64,000 nt of DNA, taken from positions 105,038,647 through 105,102,646 of the forward strand of contig CM035417.1 of NCBI GenBank assembly GCA_020310875.1, in the 5' to 3' direction. The notes below the pieces were generated by a model. The model did not search any database. It saw only the letters and a list, made by a program, of their open reading frames with translations, and was not told where the DNA came from. How positions within the stretch are numbered: the stretch's first letter is position 1; every line of letters begins with the position of its first letter. A program made the translations under genes and the position numbers. Source of the DNA: Ceratopteris richardii. Lineage: Eukaryota > Streptophyta > Polypodiopsida > Polypodiales > Pteridaceae. Positions 1 through 10,453 of the stretch are shown here, piece by piece.

Positions 1-118
1 TACTTATTTTCAACCTTCAAAATCGTTTTGGATGGAGTAATGTATCTGTTTTGACACTATTAAGGTATAATTTTCAATTTTCTATCTATTTATATATATA
101 TGCATAAATAAATAAATA

Positions 119-143
119 AATATATATATATATATATACATGC

Positions 144-224
<81 letters not shown>
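119..224. repeat. (TA)n microsatellite
   Basis: Nearly pure TA dinucleotide tract broken only by a short acatgcaatt interruption near 138-147. It abuts the left arm of the large inverted repeat. The first 118 bases are AT-rich and contain nothing I recognise. Confidence 0.95.
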
Positions 225-227
<3 letters not shown>

Positions 228-622
228 GCAGTTTTTATTCTTACTTTAGATAAGGTAAGAACAAGAACTTGAATTGAATGGACACTTTTTGTCCGCGCTT
301 CTTTTAAAACTATTAATGCATCTTTCAAAATATTCGCAAAAAATTTGATTGTTTGGATGGCAGGATACGATTGTTTGTTTTGGAGGATATGAAGTATGTA
401 CCTTCATTGAATGATTTGTCGATTCACACATATGTTCAGTTGAAAGTGTGAGAAGCGGATTTATAATTGTTATTCAAAGAATTTGGCACTGTTTATAGGC
501 CATACAATGGTGACCTGGATGAATCGCAAGCACAGAGGTTACTCAAGAGAGAGCAATCTGATTATAATGGACTAGTGCTAGCAGGATTCCTAGGGTATGC
601 AGTAAGCCTCTTGCATGTCATA
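221..622. repeat. Left arm of large inverted repeat
   Basis: This arm reappears in reverse complement at 716-1092 with scattered substitutions and small indels. Anchor strings include ttactttagataagg (240-255) and its complement at 1053-1069, and tgcatgtca (614-622) against tgacatgca (716-724). The spacer is about 93 bp, so the whole structure could fold into a long hairpin. It lies upstream of a probable splice acceptor for the transposase exon at 1145, so it may sit in an intron. Translation of the arm gives no family I recognise. Confidence 0.9.
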
Positions 623-715
623 AACCTGAAGTTCTTTGAATAAGCTGTATAAAAGTGATCCTCTCAAGTCACCATGACTTCCACTTTGTATCCTAAAGTT
701 CAGATGCTCATCATT

Positions 716-1092
716 GACATGCAAGAGGTTTACTGCATACCTGAGAAATCTTGCTCTATCTTGAGTAACCTCTGTGCATGCGATTCATCCAGGTCACCAT
801 TGTATGGCCTATAAACAGTGCCAAATTCTTTGAATAAAAATTATAAATCTGCTTCTAACACTTTCAAACTAAACATATGTGTGAATCGACAAATCATTCA
901 ATGAAGGTACATACTTCATATCCTCCAAAACAAACAATCGTATCCTGCCATCCAAAACAATCAAATTTTACGCGAATATTTTGAAAGATGCATTAATAGT
1001 TTTAAAAGATGCGCGGACAAAAAGTGTCCATTCAATTCGAGTTCTTGTTCTTACCTTATCTAAAGTAAGAATAAAAACCTACATGTATATAT
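716..1092. repeat. Right arm of large inverted repeat
   Basis: Reverse complement of the arm at 221-622, with an imperfect match along essentially the whole length. The outer ends run into TA-rich DNA on both sides (tacatgca at 223-230 against acatgtata at 1081-1089). No clear target-site duplication could be picked out because the flanks are low complexity. Confidence 0.9.
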
Positions 1093-1144
1093 GTATATTT
1101 ATTTATTTACCTTTTTTAATATATGTTTTTTTGATAAACTTACA

Positions 1145-2019
1145 GGTTATTATCTGAAAAGTTTTTACCAAGTCAAAATATTCTTCCTACCTCACATGAT
1201 GAAATGAAGAAGATAATCAACAATCTTGGTATAGATTATGAATGTATACATGCATGTCCTAACGATTGTATTTTATATAGAGGTGAATATGCAGACTCTT
1301 TGACATGTCCCAAATGTCAATCTCCTCGATATAAGGGTGAAGAAGGTAAAATCCCAAAAAAGGTATTGAGACATTTTCCATTAGCTCCATAGATTAGACA
1401 TGTGTTTCAAAGCCCTGAATTATCAAAGCTTTTGACTTGGGGACATGATCACAAAAGTACTGATGGAATAATTAGAATTCCTCATGATAGTGTTGCTTTT
1501 CAGCATATTGATTCTACATGGCCTGAATTTTCACAAAATCCACAGAATCTAAAGTTAGGAGTTGCATTAGATGGGGTTAATCCATTCTCCATGAAATCCA
1601 GTAAATGGTCAACATGGCCAGTGGTAGTCATAAACTACAACCTTCCGCCATATCTTAGCATTAAAAAGGAACATTTAATGCTTTCACTTTTAATCCCAAG
1701 CAAAAGACAAGTTAAAGATATGAATGTATATCTTGCTCCTCTCATTGACGATCTTCAAGAGTTATGGAGAGGTATTAATGTCATTGATGCATCGAAAAGC
1801 ATCAATGAAAGACATATTACGGTTCGTGGTATTGTGGCTTGGACTATTCACGATTTTTCTGGATATGGTGTTTGTTCAAGTATTGATGTAATTTTTTTAT
1901 TCAATATGCATGTAAATAAATATAGCTTAAAGAGTTCATGTATTACGTTAGTGAGTACCTTGAAAGAGTTCATGAAGAAACTCCACGTGCATGGACCAAC
2001 GAGTCTTCTTAAAAAATAA
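1145..2019 (+). pseudogene. CACTA (En/Spm) TNP2-type transposase, internal exon, broken
   Basis: The exon opens after a good 3' splice site (cttacag at 1138-1144). It encodes the segment typical of plant TNP2/Transposase_21 proteins: a C-x3-C / CPKC zinc-like cluster (IHACPNDCILYRGEY, then LTCPKCQSPRYK), the HFPLAP region, and the core with LALDGVNPFS-like residues (here GVALDGVNPFS) followed by WPVVVINYNLPP. One in-frame TAG at 1390-1392 interrupts it. After about 1940 the conserved protein continues in another frame, so a frameshift is also present. TNP2 cuts and joins CACTA element ends. This copy cannot make an intact protein. The family call is firm from motif order. Confidence 0.85.
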
Positions 2020-2327
2020 CAGATGAGGTATTATCAGGTAAGGGGGTTCCATTCTTATTTACGTTTCAAGAAAATAGTTATGTTTCTACTTTTGTAGCAT
2101 ATAATAGCGAATGCATGCAAGCATTCCTTAGCGAGTACGAGGAACTTCAAAATCTCCGAAGTAAAAGGCGAAAAAACAAAAGATCTAGACGTAATCTCGA
2201 TAATAATGAGATTACAGATACACCTTCTTTCACGGATTGGCAATATAGTCATTTGCAACGCGCCAACGCAAATAATGAAGAAATCTCAGATGAGCAAAGA
2301 GAGTTAATGATAGGTTGTGAACGAAAG
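1944..2327 (+). pseudogene. CACTA transposase, distal region in shifted frame
   Basis: The transposase continues here in the frame starting at 1944 (YVSEYLERVHEETPRAW) with one TAA soon after (about 2010). It then stays open to a consensus donor (aaag|gtaatt) at 2327/2328. The stretch includes a very basic segment around 2155-2190 (RSKRRKNKRSRR). It lies directly between the TNP2 core and the DUF4216-like exons, as expected for the C-terminal half of plant CACTA proteins. Assignment rests mostly on context. Confidence 0.6.
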
Positions 2328-2406
2328 GTAATTTTATTAAAATAATATTTTATTTTTTTCATATATGTATGTTAAATTCTATTTACTAATTGAATTTATT
2401 TTGCAG

Positions 2407-3261
2407 GCCCGAATGTTCACTAATATGTGGGCTTTTGGACAGCATACTAGAATCAAAGCCATTGATACTTTACGTAAAACAGAGGATTCTAGTATTGTTG
2501 CTTCTTTCAAGCAACTATCACGTGCTAGCTCAAAAGACACGAACCTTATAGATAGCGAACTTGGTTACGTAGGAACTATTGTTGGTATCTACGAAATTTC
2601 ATTTTGTACATTCAAACATGTAGAAAAAAGTTTATATATTTTTTTTAGAGTTAGTTATCTTTTTAAGCACCTAATAATGGGTTTTTGTTGTTATATATTT
2701 TGATAGGTCATTTTGAAGGTTGACTGGTTTCGAGCGGAGTATAAAGGTAGTAATTCCACATTAAGAAAGGAATTATCTGGGTTTTGGGCAATTGATTCTT
2801 CCAAGGTAATGCGATCTACTAAAGAACCATATATTCTTCCTCGGCATATTGAACAAGCATTTTTTTATAAAAACCCAGATGCTCATCCTTGGTGGCAAGT
2901 CATTCATGTGCAACCTAGAGGTAGGTCATTGTTTGAAAAGTTTATTGTTAGAGAGATCGAAGAAAGTCCTCTTGATGATTCAACATCAGATACTGATACA
3001 TCAACATCTGAAATAGAAATTAGAATCATTATACGTGATAATGATACTAATCTTTTTGATGAAGAGGATAATTCTCTACATGCTGATTCTACTGATGAGG
3101 AAGAGGAATTACCAGAAATAGATATTAATCCATCAATAGATGATGTGATTCATGAGAACATAGATTTAACAATAGAAGAAATAAATGAAATCATTAAGGA
3201 TAATGAAGATGAGATTATATTGATGTCTTACCAAAATGATGGCAATAATGAAAACATATGA
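2407..3261 (+). pseudogene. CACTA transposase C-terminal part, DUF4216-like exons
   Basis: Two exons are visible. One opens after ttgcag (2401-2406) with FTNMWAFGQHTRIKAID. The other opens after tgatag (2701-2706) and carries the DUF4216 hallmark order: a KVDWF motif, then EPYILPRHIEQAFFYKNP, then WWQVIHVQPRG. DUF4216 is regularly found C-terminal to TNP2 in plant CACTA elements. The last 100 residues are strongly acidic (runs of D/E from about 2960 to 3250). The second exon is open to its TGA at 3259-3261, so this end is better preserved than the 5' exons. Confidence 0.75.
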
Positions 3262-3439
3262 GCAGATTAGATAGTAAATTCTACTCTATTTATCGATCAA
3301 TAACTTGAAGCTTCTGAATGGATATCAGATAATAGATTTTTTCATTAACTTGAATAACGATGAATCCTACTAGAGAGATGAAATCATGTTCTTCTAAGTT
3401 AGAACATGAAGCTCGGGGGTATGCCTAATTATTTTATAT
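3262..3439. other. Short spacer after the transposase exons
   Basis: AT-rich sequence with no recognisable gene or repeat. Confidence 0.5.
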
Positions 3440-3960
3440 ATAGCTTTATCTTCGAGGAGCAATTTTTTATCATGTATGTATGCATATGTGTGTGTATTCA
3501 TGTGTATTATATGTATACATATGTTAGTATGCATATATATGTATTTCATGTATATGTATGTGTTTGCATGTGTGTGATATATATACATGTGTTAAATATG
3601 CATATGTGTATATATGCATATGCATTTATGTAAAATATTCATGTATTCATGTAATATATGCAAGTGTTTATAATTTTGTACATGTATATATGTATATGTG
3701 TCTATGTGTAGATATGTACATGTAAATATGTATGCATGTATATATATGTTTATGTGTGCATGTAGGCATGTATATGTGATGTGTACATGTATATATGTAT
3801 ATATGTCTATGTGTAAATGTGTACATGTAAATATGTTAGTATGTATATATATATTTATGTGTGCATTTAGGCATGTATGTGTGATGCATACTATATCTAC
3901 TCCATTTTATATTTATGTATCCTATCTACATGATGTGTATATATCTTTACATATATTATG
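3440..3960. repeat. Degenerate TG/TA-rich (TATG-type) low-complexity tract
   Basis: Built from tatg, tgtg, catg and tacatg words with irregular spacing. It resembles the large array at 5372-9290 but is less regular. Open reading frames here are composition artefacts. The next 190 bases (3961-4148) hold nothing I recognise. Confidence 0.85.
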
Positions 3961-4148
3961 ATCCTCCTTGATTCGAGTAGCTATATATAGAGGCATAAGG
4001 TTGGGAGGAGAGACATCTCTCTAGTAGGACGTCGGAGGTGTACATATACTTCAAACATATGGCTAAAAGGTTGAATTAGAGTTTTTAAATTAGGGATTTT
4101 AAAACCCTTATATCGAAATTAGTGTTTTTAAGGATTTTTGAAATAGGA

Positions 4149-4149
4149 T

Positions 4150-4184
<35 letters not shown>

Positions 4185-4186
4185 TG
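4149..4186. repeat. (TTTA)n microsatellite
   Basis: About nine uninterrupted copies of the tetranucleotide ttta. Confidence 0.95.
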
Positions 4187-4189
4187 CAT

Positions 4190-4545
4190 ATGCATGTGTT
4201 GTGTATGTATGTGTACCTATATGTGCATATGCATGTGTTGTGTGTGTATATATGCATGTGTATATGTATATATGCATGTGTATATGTATATATGCATGTA
4301 AATATGATTATATGAGTCTATGTGTGTGTACATATGATTATGCATGTGTATGTGTATGTGAGTATGTGTACGTGTATGTGAGTATGTGCATGTGTTCTAT
4401 GTGTATTCATTATATGTGTGTAACATTGCATGTGTATGTGTGTGTAAAATTATGCATGTATGTGTGTGTATGTATAAATTTGCATGTATATGTATATGTG
4501 TGTAAATGTGCATGTATGATGTATATGTGTGTGTATGCGTGTATT
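4190..4545. repeat. Second TG/TA-rich low-complexity tract
   Basis: Mostly tgtgtatg and atgtgtgt words. A short (CT)n run follows at 4568-4582. It sits at the 3' side of the antisense gene at 4614-5357. Confidence 0.85.
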
Positions 4546-4613
4546 TTTACCTCTAGTCTCACTCTTTTCTCTCTCTCTCTCATATACATACATATATGCA
4601 TAAACACACATAC

Positions 4614-5357
4614 TCATATCCACATATATATACATAAAAGCAGTGCATACCGTGCATTATCGCAACGATGAGCCATAAGTGTCCGCATCTCTTTTAGACA
4701 CCACTTAAGCGACCATCTTGTCCCAAACTCTGTCTCAAGTGAACTAAGTACGTATTTTTTATCCCTCTCACCATGCTCACTACAAAAACAAAAAACATAA
4801 TGTAAATAAAACATAAGATATTTATTTCAATTTATATGTAAAACTTTTACTTACTTCCACGGTAAGTGGACAAAGTGCAGGTAAGAGTCGCATAGTGCCT
4901 GCATTCTTCTCTTGAACTCCAATCCATTCCCTATGTACACAATGTTCCCCTCTGGCTCTATGTTGCACTCTAGTCCTAAGGTCCCTATGCATGTCCTCAT
5001 AGGCAACTCTGCTCTGCTATCACGATTTGGAGGTGGTATAGGTGTCCTGAAAATAGATAGATATAAATAAATAAAAATATGTGTTATAATATCATTAAAA
5101 AAGTTTATGAAAAAAAAAACATACCTATGAGCAGATAGCTCTCTTCCTGCATGTGGAGCCGCAGAAGAGCCCTCGTCTGATTGCTGGGTAAGCATCTGGA
5201 TCGTATAATCCAGCTCCTCATCAGACATCTCTGAGTAATCACGCATTATGGCCCCTAGAGTATCAGACGGAACTCTTGCTCCCATAAGACTTTTTATGAG
5301 AGTGAGTTTCGCCTTTCTCTCTCTACTAGGACCCATAATACCTAACATATAAAACAA
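4614..5357 (-). CDS. Antisense three-exon gene of unknown family within the CACTA element
   Basis: On the minus strand three exons join with consensus splice sites: 5357-5125, intron 5124-5047 (GTATG...TTTCAG), exon 5046-4855, intron 4854-4780 (GTAAGT...TTTGTAG), exon 4779-4614. The joins keep phase (233 + 192 + 166 nt) and give about 196 residues ending in a stop. The N-terminus is basic (MGPSRERKAK). The middle has acidic and helical segments (MSDEELDYTIQMLTQQ). The last exon has a tryptophan/arginine-rich helix (TRWSLKWCLKEMRTLMAHR). I do not recognise the family. Plant CACTA elements often carry a second gene besides TNP2, and this position fits such a role, but that is inference. The start may be an internal Met at 5333 if tgttag (about 5346-5351) is itself a splice acceptor. 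Confidence 0.5.
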
Positions 5358-5371
5358 AATGGTTAGAAATC

Positions 5372-7037
5372 AATATATATACGTGTACATATGTAAGTGT
5401 GTATGCATTAAGTATGTGTATGTATGCATGTGTGTGTATGTATGTGCGTGTATGTGTGTGTGTATGTGTGTATGCATGTGTATGTGTGTGTATGCATCAT
5501 TATGTGTATATGTGTCTATGTGTGTATGTGTGTGTATGTGTGTGTATGTATGTGTATATGTGTGTGTGTATGTATGCATGTATGTATGTATGTATGTATG
5601 TATGCATATGCATATGCATTATGTATGTATATATATGCATGTATGTGTATGTGTGAGTATGTCTCTCTATGTGTGTGTATGCATATATGTGTGTATGTAT
5701 GCATATATGTGTGTATGTATGCATATATGTGTGTATGTATGCATATATGTGTGTATCTGTGTATGTGTGTGTATATGTGTTTGTATGTGTGTATGCATCA
5801 TTATGTGTGTAAGTGTCTATGTGTGTTTGTGTGTGTGTATATGTGTGTGTGTGTGTCTATGTGTATGTGTGTGTGTCTATGAGTGTGTATGTGTTTATGT
5901 GTATGTATGTATCTATGTGTGTGTATGTGTCTATGTGTGAATGTGTATGCATGTATGTATGCATATGTGTGTGTATGCATCATTATGTGTGTATGTGTGT
6001 ATGCATATGTGTGTGTTGTCTATGTGTATGTGTGTGTGTCTATGAGTGTGTATGTGTTTATGTATATGTATGTATCTATGTGTGTGTATGTGTCTATGTG
6101 TGTATGTGTATGCATGTATGTATGCATATGTGTGTGTATGCACATGTATGTGTGTGTATGCATCATTATGTGTGTATGTTTCTATGTCTGTATGTTTGTG
6201 TGTGTGTGTGTATGTGTATGTGTCTGTGTATGTGTCCCTATGCATCTATGAGTGTGTATGTGTCTATGTGTGTGTATGTGTATATGTGTGTGTATGTGTC
6301 TATGTGTGTATGTGTATGCATGTATGTATGCATATGTGTGTATGTGTGTGTATGCATTATGTATGCATATGTGTGTGTATGCATTATGTATGTGTATGTA
6401 TGCATGTATGTATGTATGTATGCATATGCATATGCATTATGTATGTATATATATGCATGTATGTGTATGTGTGAGTATGTCTCTCTATGTGTGTGTATGC
6501 ATATATGTGTGTATGTATGCATATATGTGTGTATGTATGCATATATGTGTGTATGTGTGTATATATGTGTTTGTATGTGTGTATGCATGTGTATGTGTGT
6601 GTATGCATTCTTATGTGTGTTTGTGTGTGTGTGTCTATGTGTATGTATGTGTGTCTATGAGTGTGTATGTGTTTATGTGTATGTATGTATCTATGTGTGT
6701 GTATGTGTCTATGTGTGTATGTGTATGCATGTATGTACGCATGTGTATGTGTGTATGCATCATTATGTGTGTATGTGTCTATGTGTGTATGTGTGTGTAT
6801 ATGTGTGTGTGTCTATGTGTATGTGTGTGTGTCTATGAGTGTGTATGTGTTTATGTGTATGTATGTATCTATGTGTGTGTATGTGTCTATGTGTGTATGT
6901 GTCTATGTGTGTATGTGTATGCATGTATGTATGCATATGTGTGCGTATGCATATGTGTGCGTATGCATATGTATGTGTGTGTATGCATCATTATGTGTGT
7001 ATGTGTCTATGTGTGTATGTTTGTGTGTGTGTGTATA

Positions 7038-7068
<31 letters not shown>

Positions 7069-9290
7069 CGCTATGCGTCTATGAGTGTGTATGTGTTTAT
7101 GTGTGTGTATGTGTCTATGTGTGTGTATGTGTCTATGTGTGTATGTGTGTGCATGTATGTATGCATATGTGTGTATGTCTGTGTATGCATTATGTATGCA
7201 TATGTGTGTGTATGCATTATGTATGTGTATGTAAGCATGTGCATTATGTATGCATGTAAATATGTATGTATGCATATGCATTATGTATGCATATGCATAT
7301 GCATTATGTATGCATATGCATATGCATTATGTATGCATATGTGTGTATGTGTGTGTATGCATATGTGTGTGTATGCATTATGTATGTGTATGTAAGCATG
7401 TGCATTATGTATGCATGTAAGTATGTATGTATGCATATGCATATGCAATATGTATGCATGTATGTGTATGTGTGTGTATGTCTCTCTATGTGTGTGTATG
7501 CATATATGTGTGTGAATGTGTGTGTACATGTGTCTGTATGTGTGTATGCATGTGTATGTGTGTGTATGCATCATTATGTGTGTATGAGTGTGTATATGTG
7601 TGTGTATGTGTGTGTGTCTATGTGTATGTGTGTATATCTATGAGTATGTATGTGTTTATGTGTGTGTATGTATCTATGTGTGTATGTGTATGTGTGTGTA
7701 TGTATCTATGCATGTGCATTATGTATGCATGTAAGTATGTATGTACATTGTATGCATATGCATATGCATTATTTATGCATATATATGCATGTATGTTTTA
7801 TGTGTGTATGTCTCTCTATGTGTGTGTGTATGCATATATGTGTGTATATGCATATATGTGTGTGTATGTGTGTATGTATGTGTATATGTGTCTGTATGTG
7901 TGTATGCATGTGTATGTGTGTGTATGCATGTGTATGTGTGTATGTGTCTATGTGTGCATGTGTGTGTGTGTATATGTGTGTGTATGTGTGTGTGTCTATG
8001 TGTATGTGTGTGTATCTATGAGTGTGTATGTGTTTATGTGTGTATGTGTCTATGTGTGTGTATGTGTCTATGTGTGTATGTGTATGCATGTATGTATGCA
8101 TATGTATGTGTATGCATGTGTATGTGTGTGTATGCATCATTATGTGTGTATATGTCTATGTGTGTATGTGTTTGTGTATATGTGTGTGTGTGTGTCTATG
8201 TGTATGTGTCTATGTGTATGTGTCACTATGCATCTATTAGTGTGTATGTGTTTATGTGTGTGTATGTGTCTATGTGTGTGTATGTGTCTATGTGTGTATG
8301 TGTCTATGTGTATGCATGTATGTATGCATAGGTTTGTGTATGTGTGTGTATGCATTATGTATGTGTATGTATGCATATGCATTATGTATGCATATGTATG
8401 CATGTATGTGTATGTGTGTGTATGTCTCTCTATGTGTGTGTGTGTATGCATATATGTGTGTGTATGTGTGTATGTGTGTGTGTATTTGTGTGTCTATGTG
8501 TGTATGCATGTGTATGTGTGTGAATGCATCATTATGTATGTATGTGTGTATGTGTGTATGTGTGTATGTGTGTATGTGTGTATGTGTGTGTATATGTGTG
8601 TGTATGTGTGTGCGCGTCTATGTGTATGTGTGTGTGTGTCTATAAGTGTGTATGTTTGGATGTGTGTGTGTATGAATGTGTGTCTATGAGTGTGTATGTT
8701 TGAATGTGTGTGCGTATATGTGTGTATGCATGTGTATGTGTGTGAATGCATCATTATGTGTGTCTATGAGTGTGTATGTTTGGATGTGTGTGTGTGTGTA
8801 TATGTGTGTCTACGTGTGTATGCATGTGTATGTGTGTGAATGCATCATTATGTGTGTATGTGTCTATGTGTGTATGTGTGTGTGTATATGTGTGTATTTG
8901 TGTGCACGTCTATGTGTATGTGTGTGTCTATGAGTGTGTATATGTTTATGTGTGTGTATGTGTCTATGTGTGTGTATGTGTCTATGTGTGTATGTGTATG
9001 CATGTATGTATGCATATGTGTGTATATGTGTGTGTATGCATTATGTATGCATATGTGTGTGTATGCATTATGTATGTGTATGTATGCATGTGCATTATGC
9101 ATGCATATGCATTATGTATGTGTATGTATGCATGTGAATTATGCATGCATATGTGTGTGTATGCATGTAAGTATGTATGTATGTATGCATATGCATATGC
9201 ATTATGTATGCATATGCATATGCATTATGTATGCATATGTGTGTGTATGCATGTAAAGTATGTATGGATGTACGCATATGCATATGCATT
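5372..9290. repeat. About 3.9 kb TATG array with higher-order structure
   Basis: The tract is almost entirely alternating pyrimidine-purine DNA made of tgtg, tatg and tgcatatg words. Longer words recur at irregular spacing. gtctctctat occurs at 5661, 6479, 7480, 7810 and 8424. tctatgagtg occurs at about 5876, 6039, 6245, 6654, 6832, 7078, 8015 and 8927. Blocks containing several words in the same order point to segmental duplication within the array. Copia-1 interrupts it at 9291 and the array resumes at 28365. All ORFs over it are artefacts of stop-poor composition. Confidence 0.95.
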
Positions 9291-9521
9291 TGTTGGAGTT
9301 AGACGTCTGTAGGAGCACGCGAACATCACGTGGAAGAAGAAGAAGCTTGGAGCACAAACACACAATACTGAATGTATTACTAGAGAATGTACAAAGATAA
9401 GTAGCCCATTAGGGCAATAGGCGTACATACGAGCCGGGGGAAAAAAACCTCCTAAAGAGGGAAAAAAGTGCCCCGGTGGTCCTAGTGTGTTCACACACAT
9501 CACTACCTAAATATATCAACA
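9291..9521 (-). repeat. Copia-1 3' LTR
   Basis: 231 bp, the same length as the partner at 28134-28364, with about 10 substitutions (roughly 4.3%). It follows the RNase H end and the polypurine tract in minus orientation. Confidence 0.97.
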
Positions 9522-9533
9522 AATCCCCCCTGG
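9522..9533 (-). promoter_or_regulatory. Copia-1 polypurine tract
   Basis: On the minus strand CCCAGGGGGGATT runs directly into the 3' LTR start TGTTGATA. This is the usual plus-strand priming site. The same string precedes the 3' LTR of Copia-B at 57000-57010. Confidence 0.85.
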
Positions 9534-9555
9534 GAGTGATGCGGCGAACAAGGAG

Positions 9556-10221
9556 CTAGCACTCATGTATAAGGAAGTGCCAAGCTATGTGGAAATCACT
9601 CCACAAAAGGAAGTAAGCCCAAAGCTTTGCGGAAAGCTTCATGAAAAGGTCTGCAATGTTCTCCTGCGTGGGCACATATGCCAAGCTGATCTCCCCAGCA
9701 GAGAACCTCTCCCTGACATAGTGATAATGCACCTCAATGTGCTTAGTGCGAGCATGGAACACAGGGTTCCTCGCAACTGCCAATGCGCTTTGACTGTCAG
9801 TGAAGATGGTGGTGGCAGAAGACTGACCAACAGCCAAATCAGCCATAAGGCGTCTGAGCCACACACACTCAACAGTCGTTGTGAAAGCTGCCCTATACTC
9901 AACCTCACAACTGGAAGTGGTCACAATAGGCTGCTTCTTGCTCAACCAAGATATACATGAGCCACCAAGCATGAAGCAAAAACCACTGGTGGACACACGA
10001 GTGTCATAGCAACCAGCCCAATCTGAGTCAGAAAAAGCATGCAAATCTGGCGATAGTGACCCCCCCTTGGGATAAAACAACCCAAGTAGCCAAGTACCAC
10101 TCAAGTAGCAAAAGATGCGCTTAACCGCCTTCCAATGGGTGACTCCTGGGCAATGCATAAACCTGCTCATCTGTGAGACAACAAACTGAATATCTGGCTG
10201 AGTAATGCATAAGTAAATCAA
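9556..10221 (-). pseudogene. Copia-1 RNase H
   Basis: This is the copia-type RNase H that removes the RNA template during reverse transcription. Visible landmarks are HAFSDSDWAGC (first catalytic Asp), the STSGFCFMLGGSCISWLSKKQ block, the usual EAEYRA site read here as EVEYRA, FTDSQSALAVA, and KHIEVHYHYVRE. The C-terminus is altered. Copia-B has 25 extra bases between two gaag repeats, and their loss here shifts the frame after ADLF and replaces the normal end. The N-terminal side is cut by the non-autonomous element at 10252. Confidence 0.9.
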
Positions 10222-10251
10222 GCATCCAACAGCCTGCTAATAGAGAATAGC

Positions 10252-10440
10252 TGTTGGGGATGTAAGGGTCATGTGACCTTACCCCCATATTCATATATAT
10301 ACATCATATATAGAGCATTGCCTCAAGAGAGATCATTATGTGGGTTTCGAGGCTCCCACGCATGTCCGCGCGTCGTTCCTCTCTTCTCTCTCCCTCCATC
10401 TCCTCCTTCCTCGTCTTGTTCTTCACACCAAAGCTCTTCA
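10252..10440 (+). repeat. 5' LTR of the non-autonomous element
   Basis: 189 bp. It differs from the right LTR at six positions by direct comparison (about 3.2%). It contains a TATA-like block (catatatatacatcatatata) near 10292-10312 that could serve as the promoter. Confidence 0.97.
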
Positions 10441-10441
10441 T

Positions 10442-10453
10442 TGGTATCAGAGC
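10442..10453 (+). promoter_or_regulatory. Primer-binding site, initiator tRNA-Met type
   Basis: TGGTATCAGAGC begins one base after the left LTR. It matches the complement of the 3' end of plant initiator tRNA-Met, the usual copia primer. Confidence 0.9.

Noticed and set aside
4778..4790. CACTACAAAAACA as a possible CACTA terminus
   Set aside because: On the minus strand it is the polypyrimidine tract and AG of a phase-consistent intron (TTTGTAG|TGAG), with no subterminal repeats nearby.
5359..8689. Long ORFs (up to about 420 codons) of Met/Tyr/Val/Cys/His repeats over the TATG array
   Set aside because: TG/TA repeats lack stops in several frames on both strands. The 'proteins' are composition artefacts with no domain.
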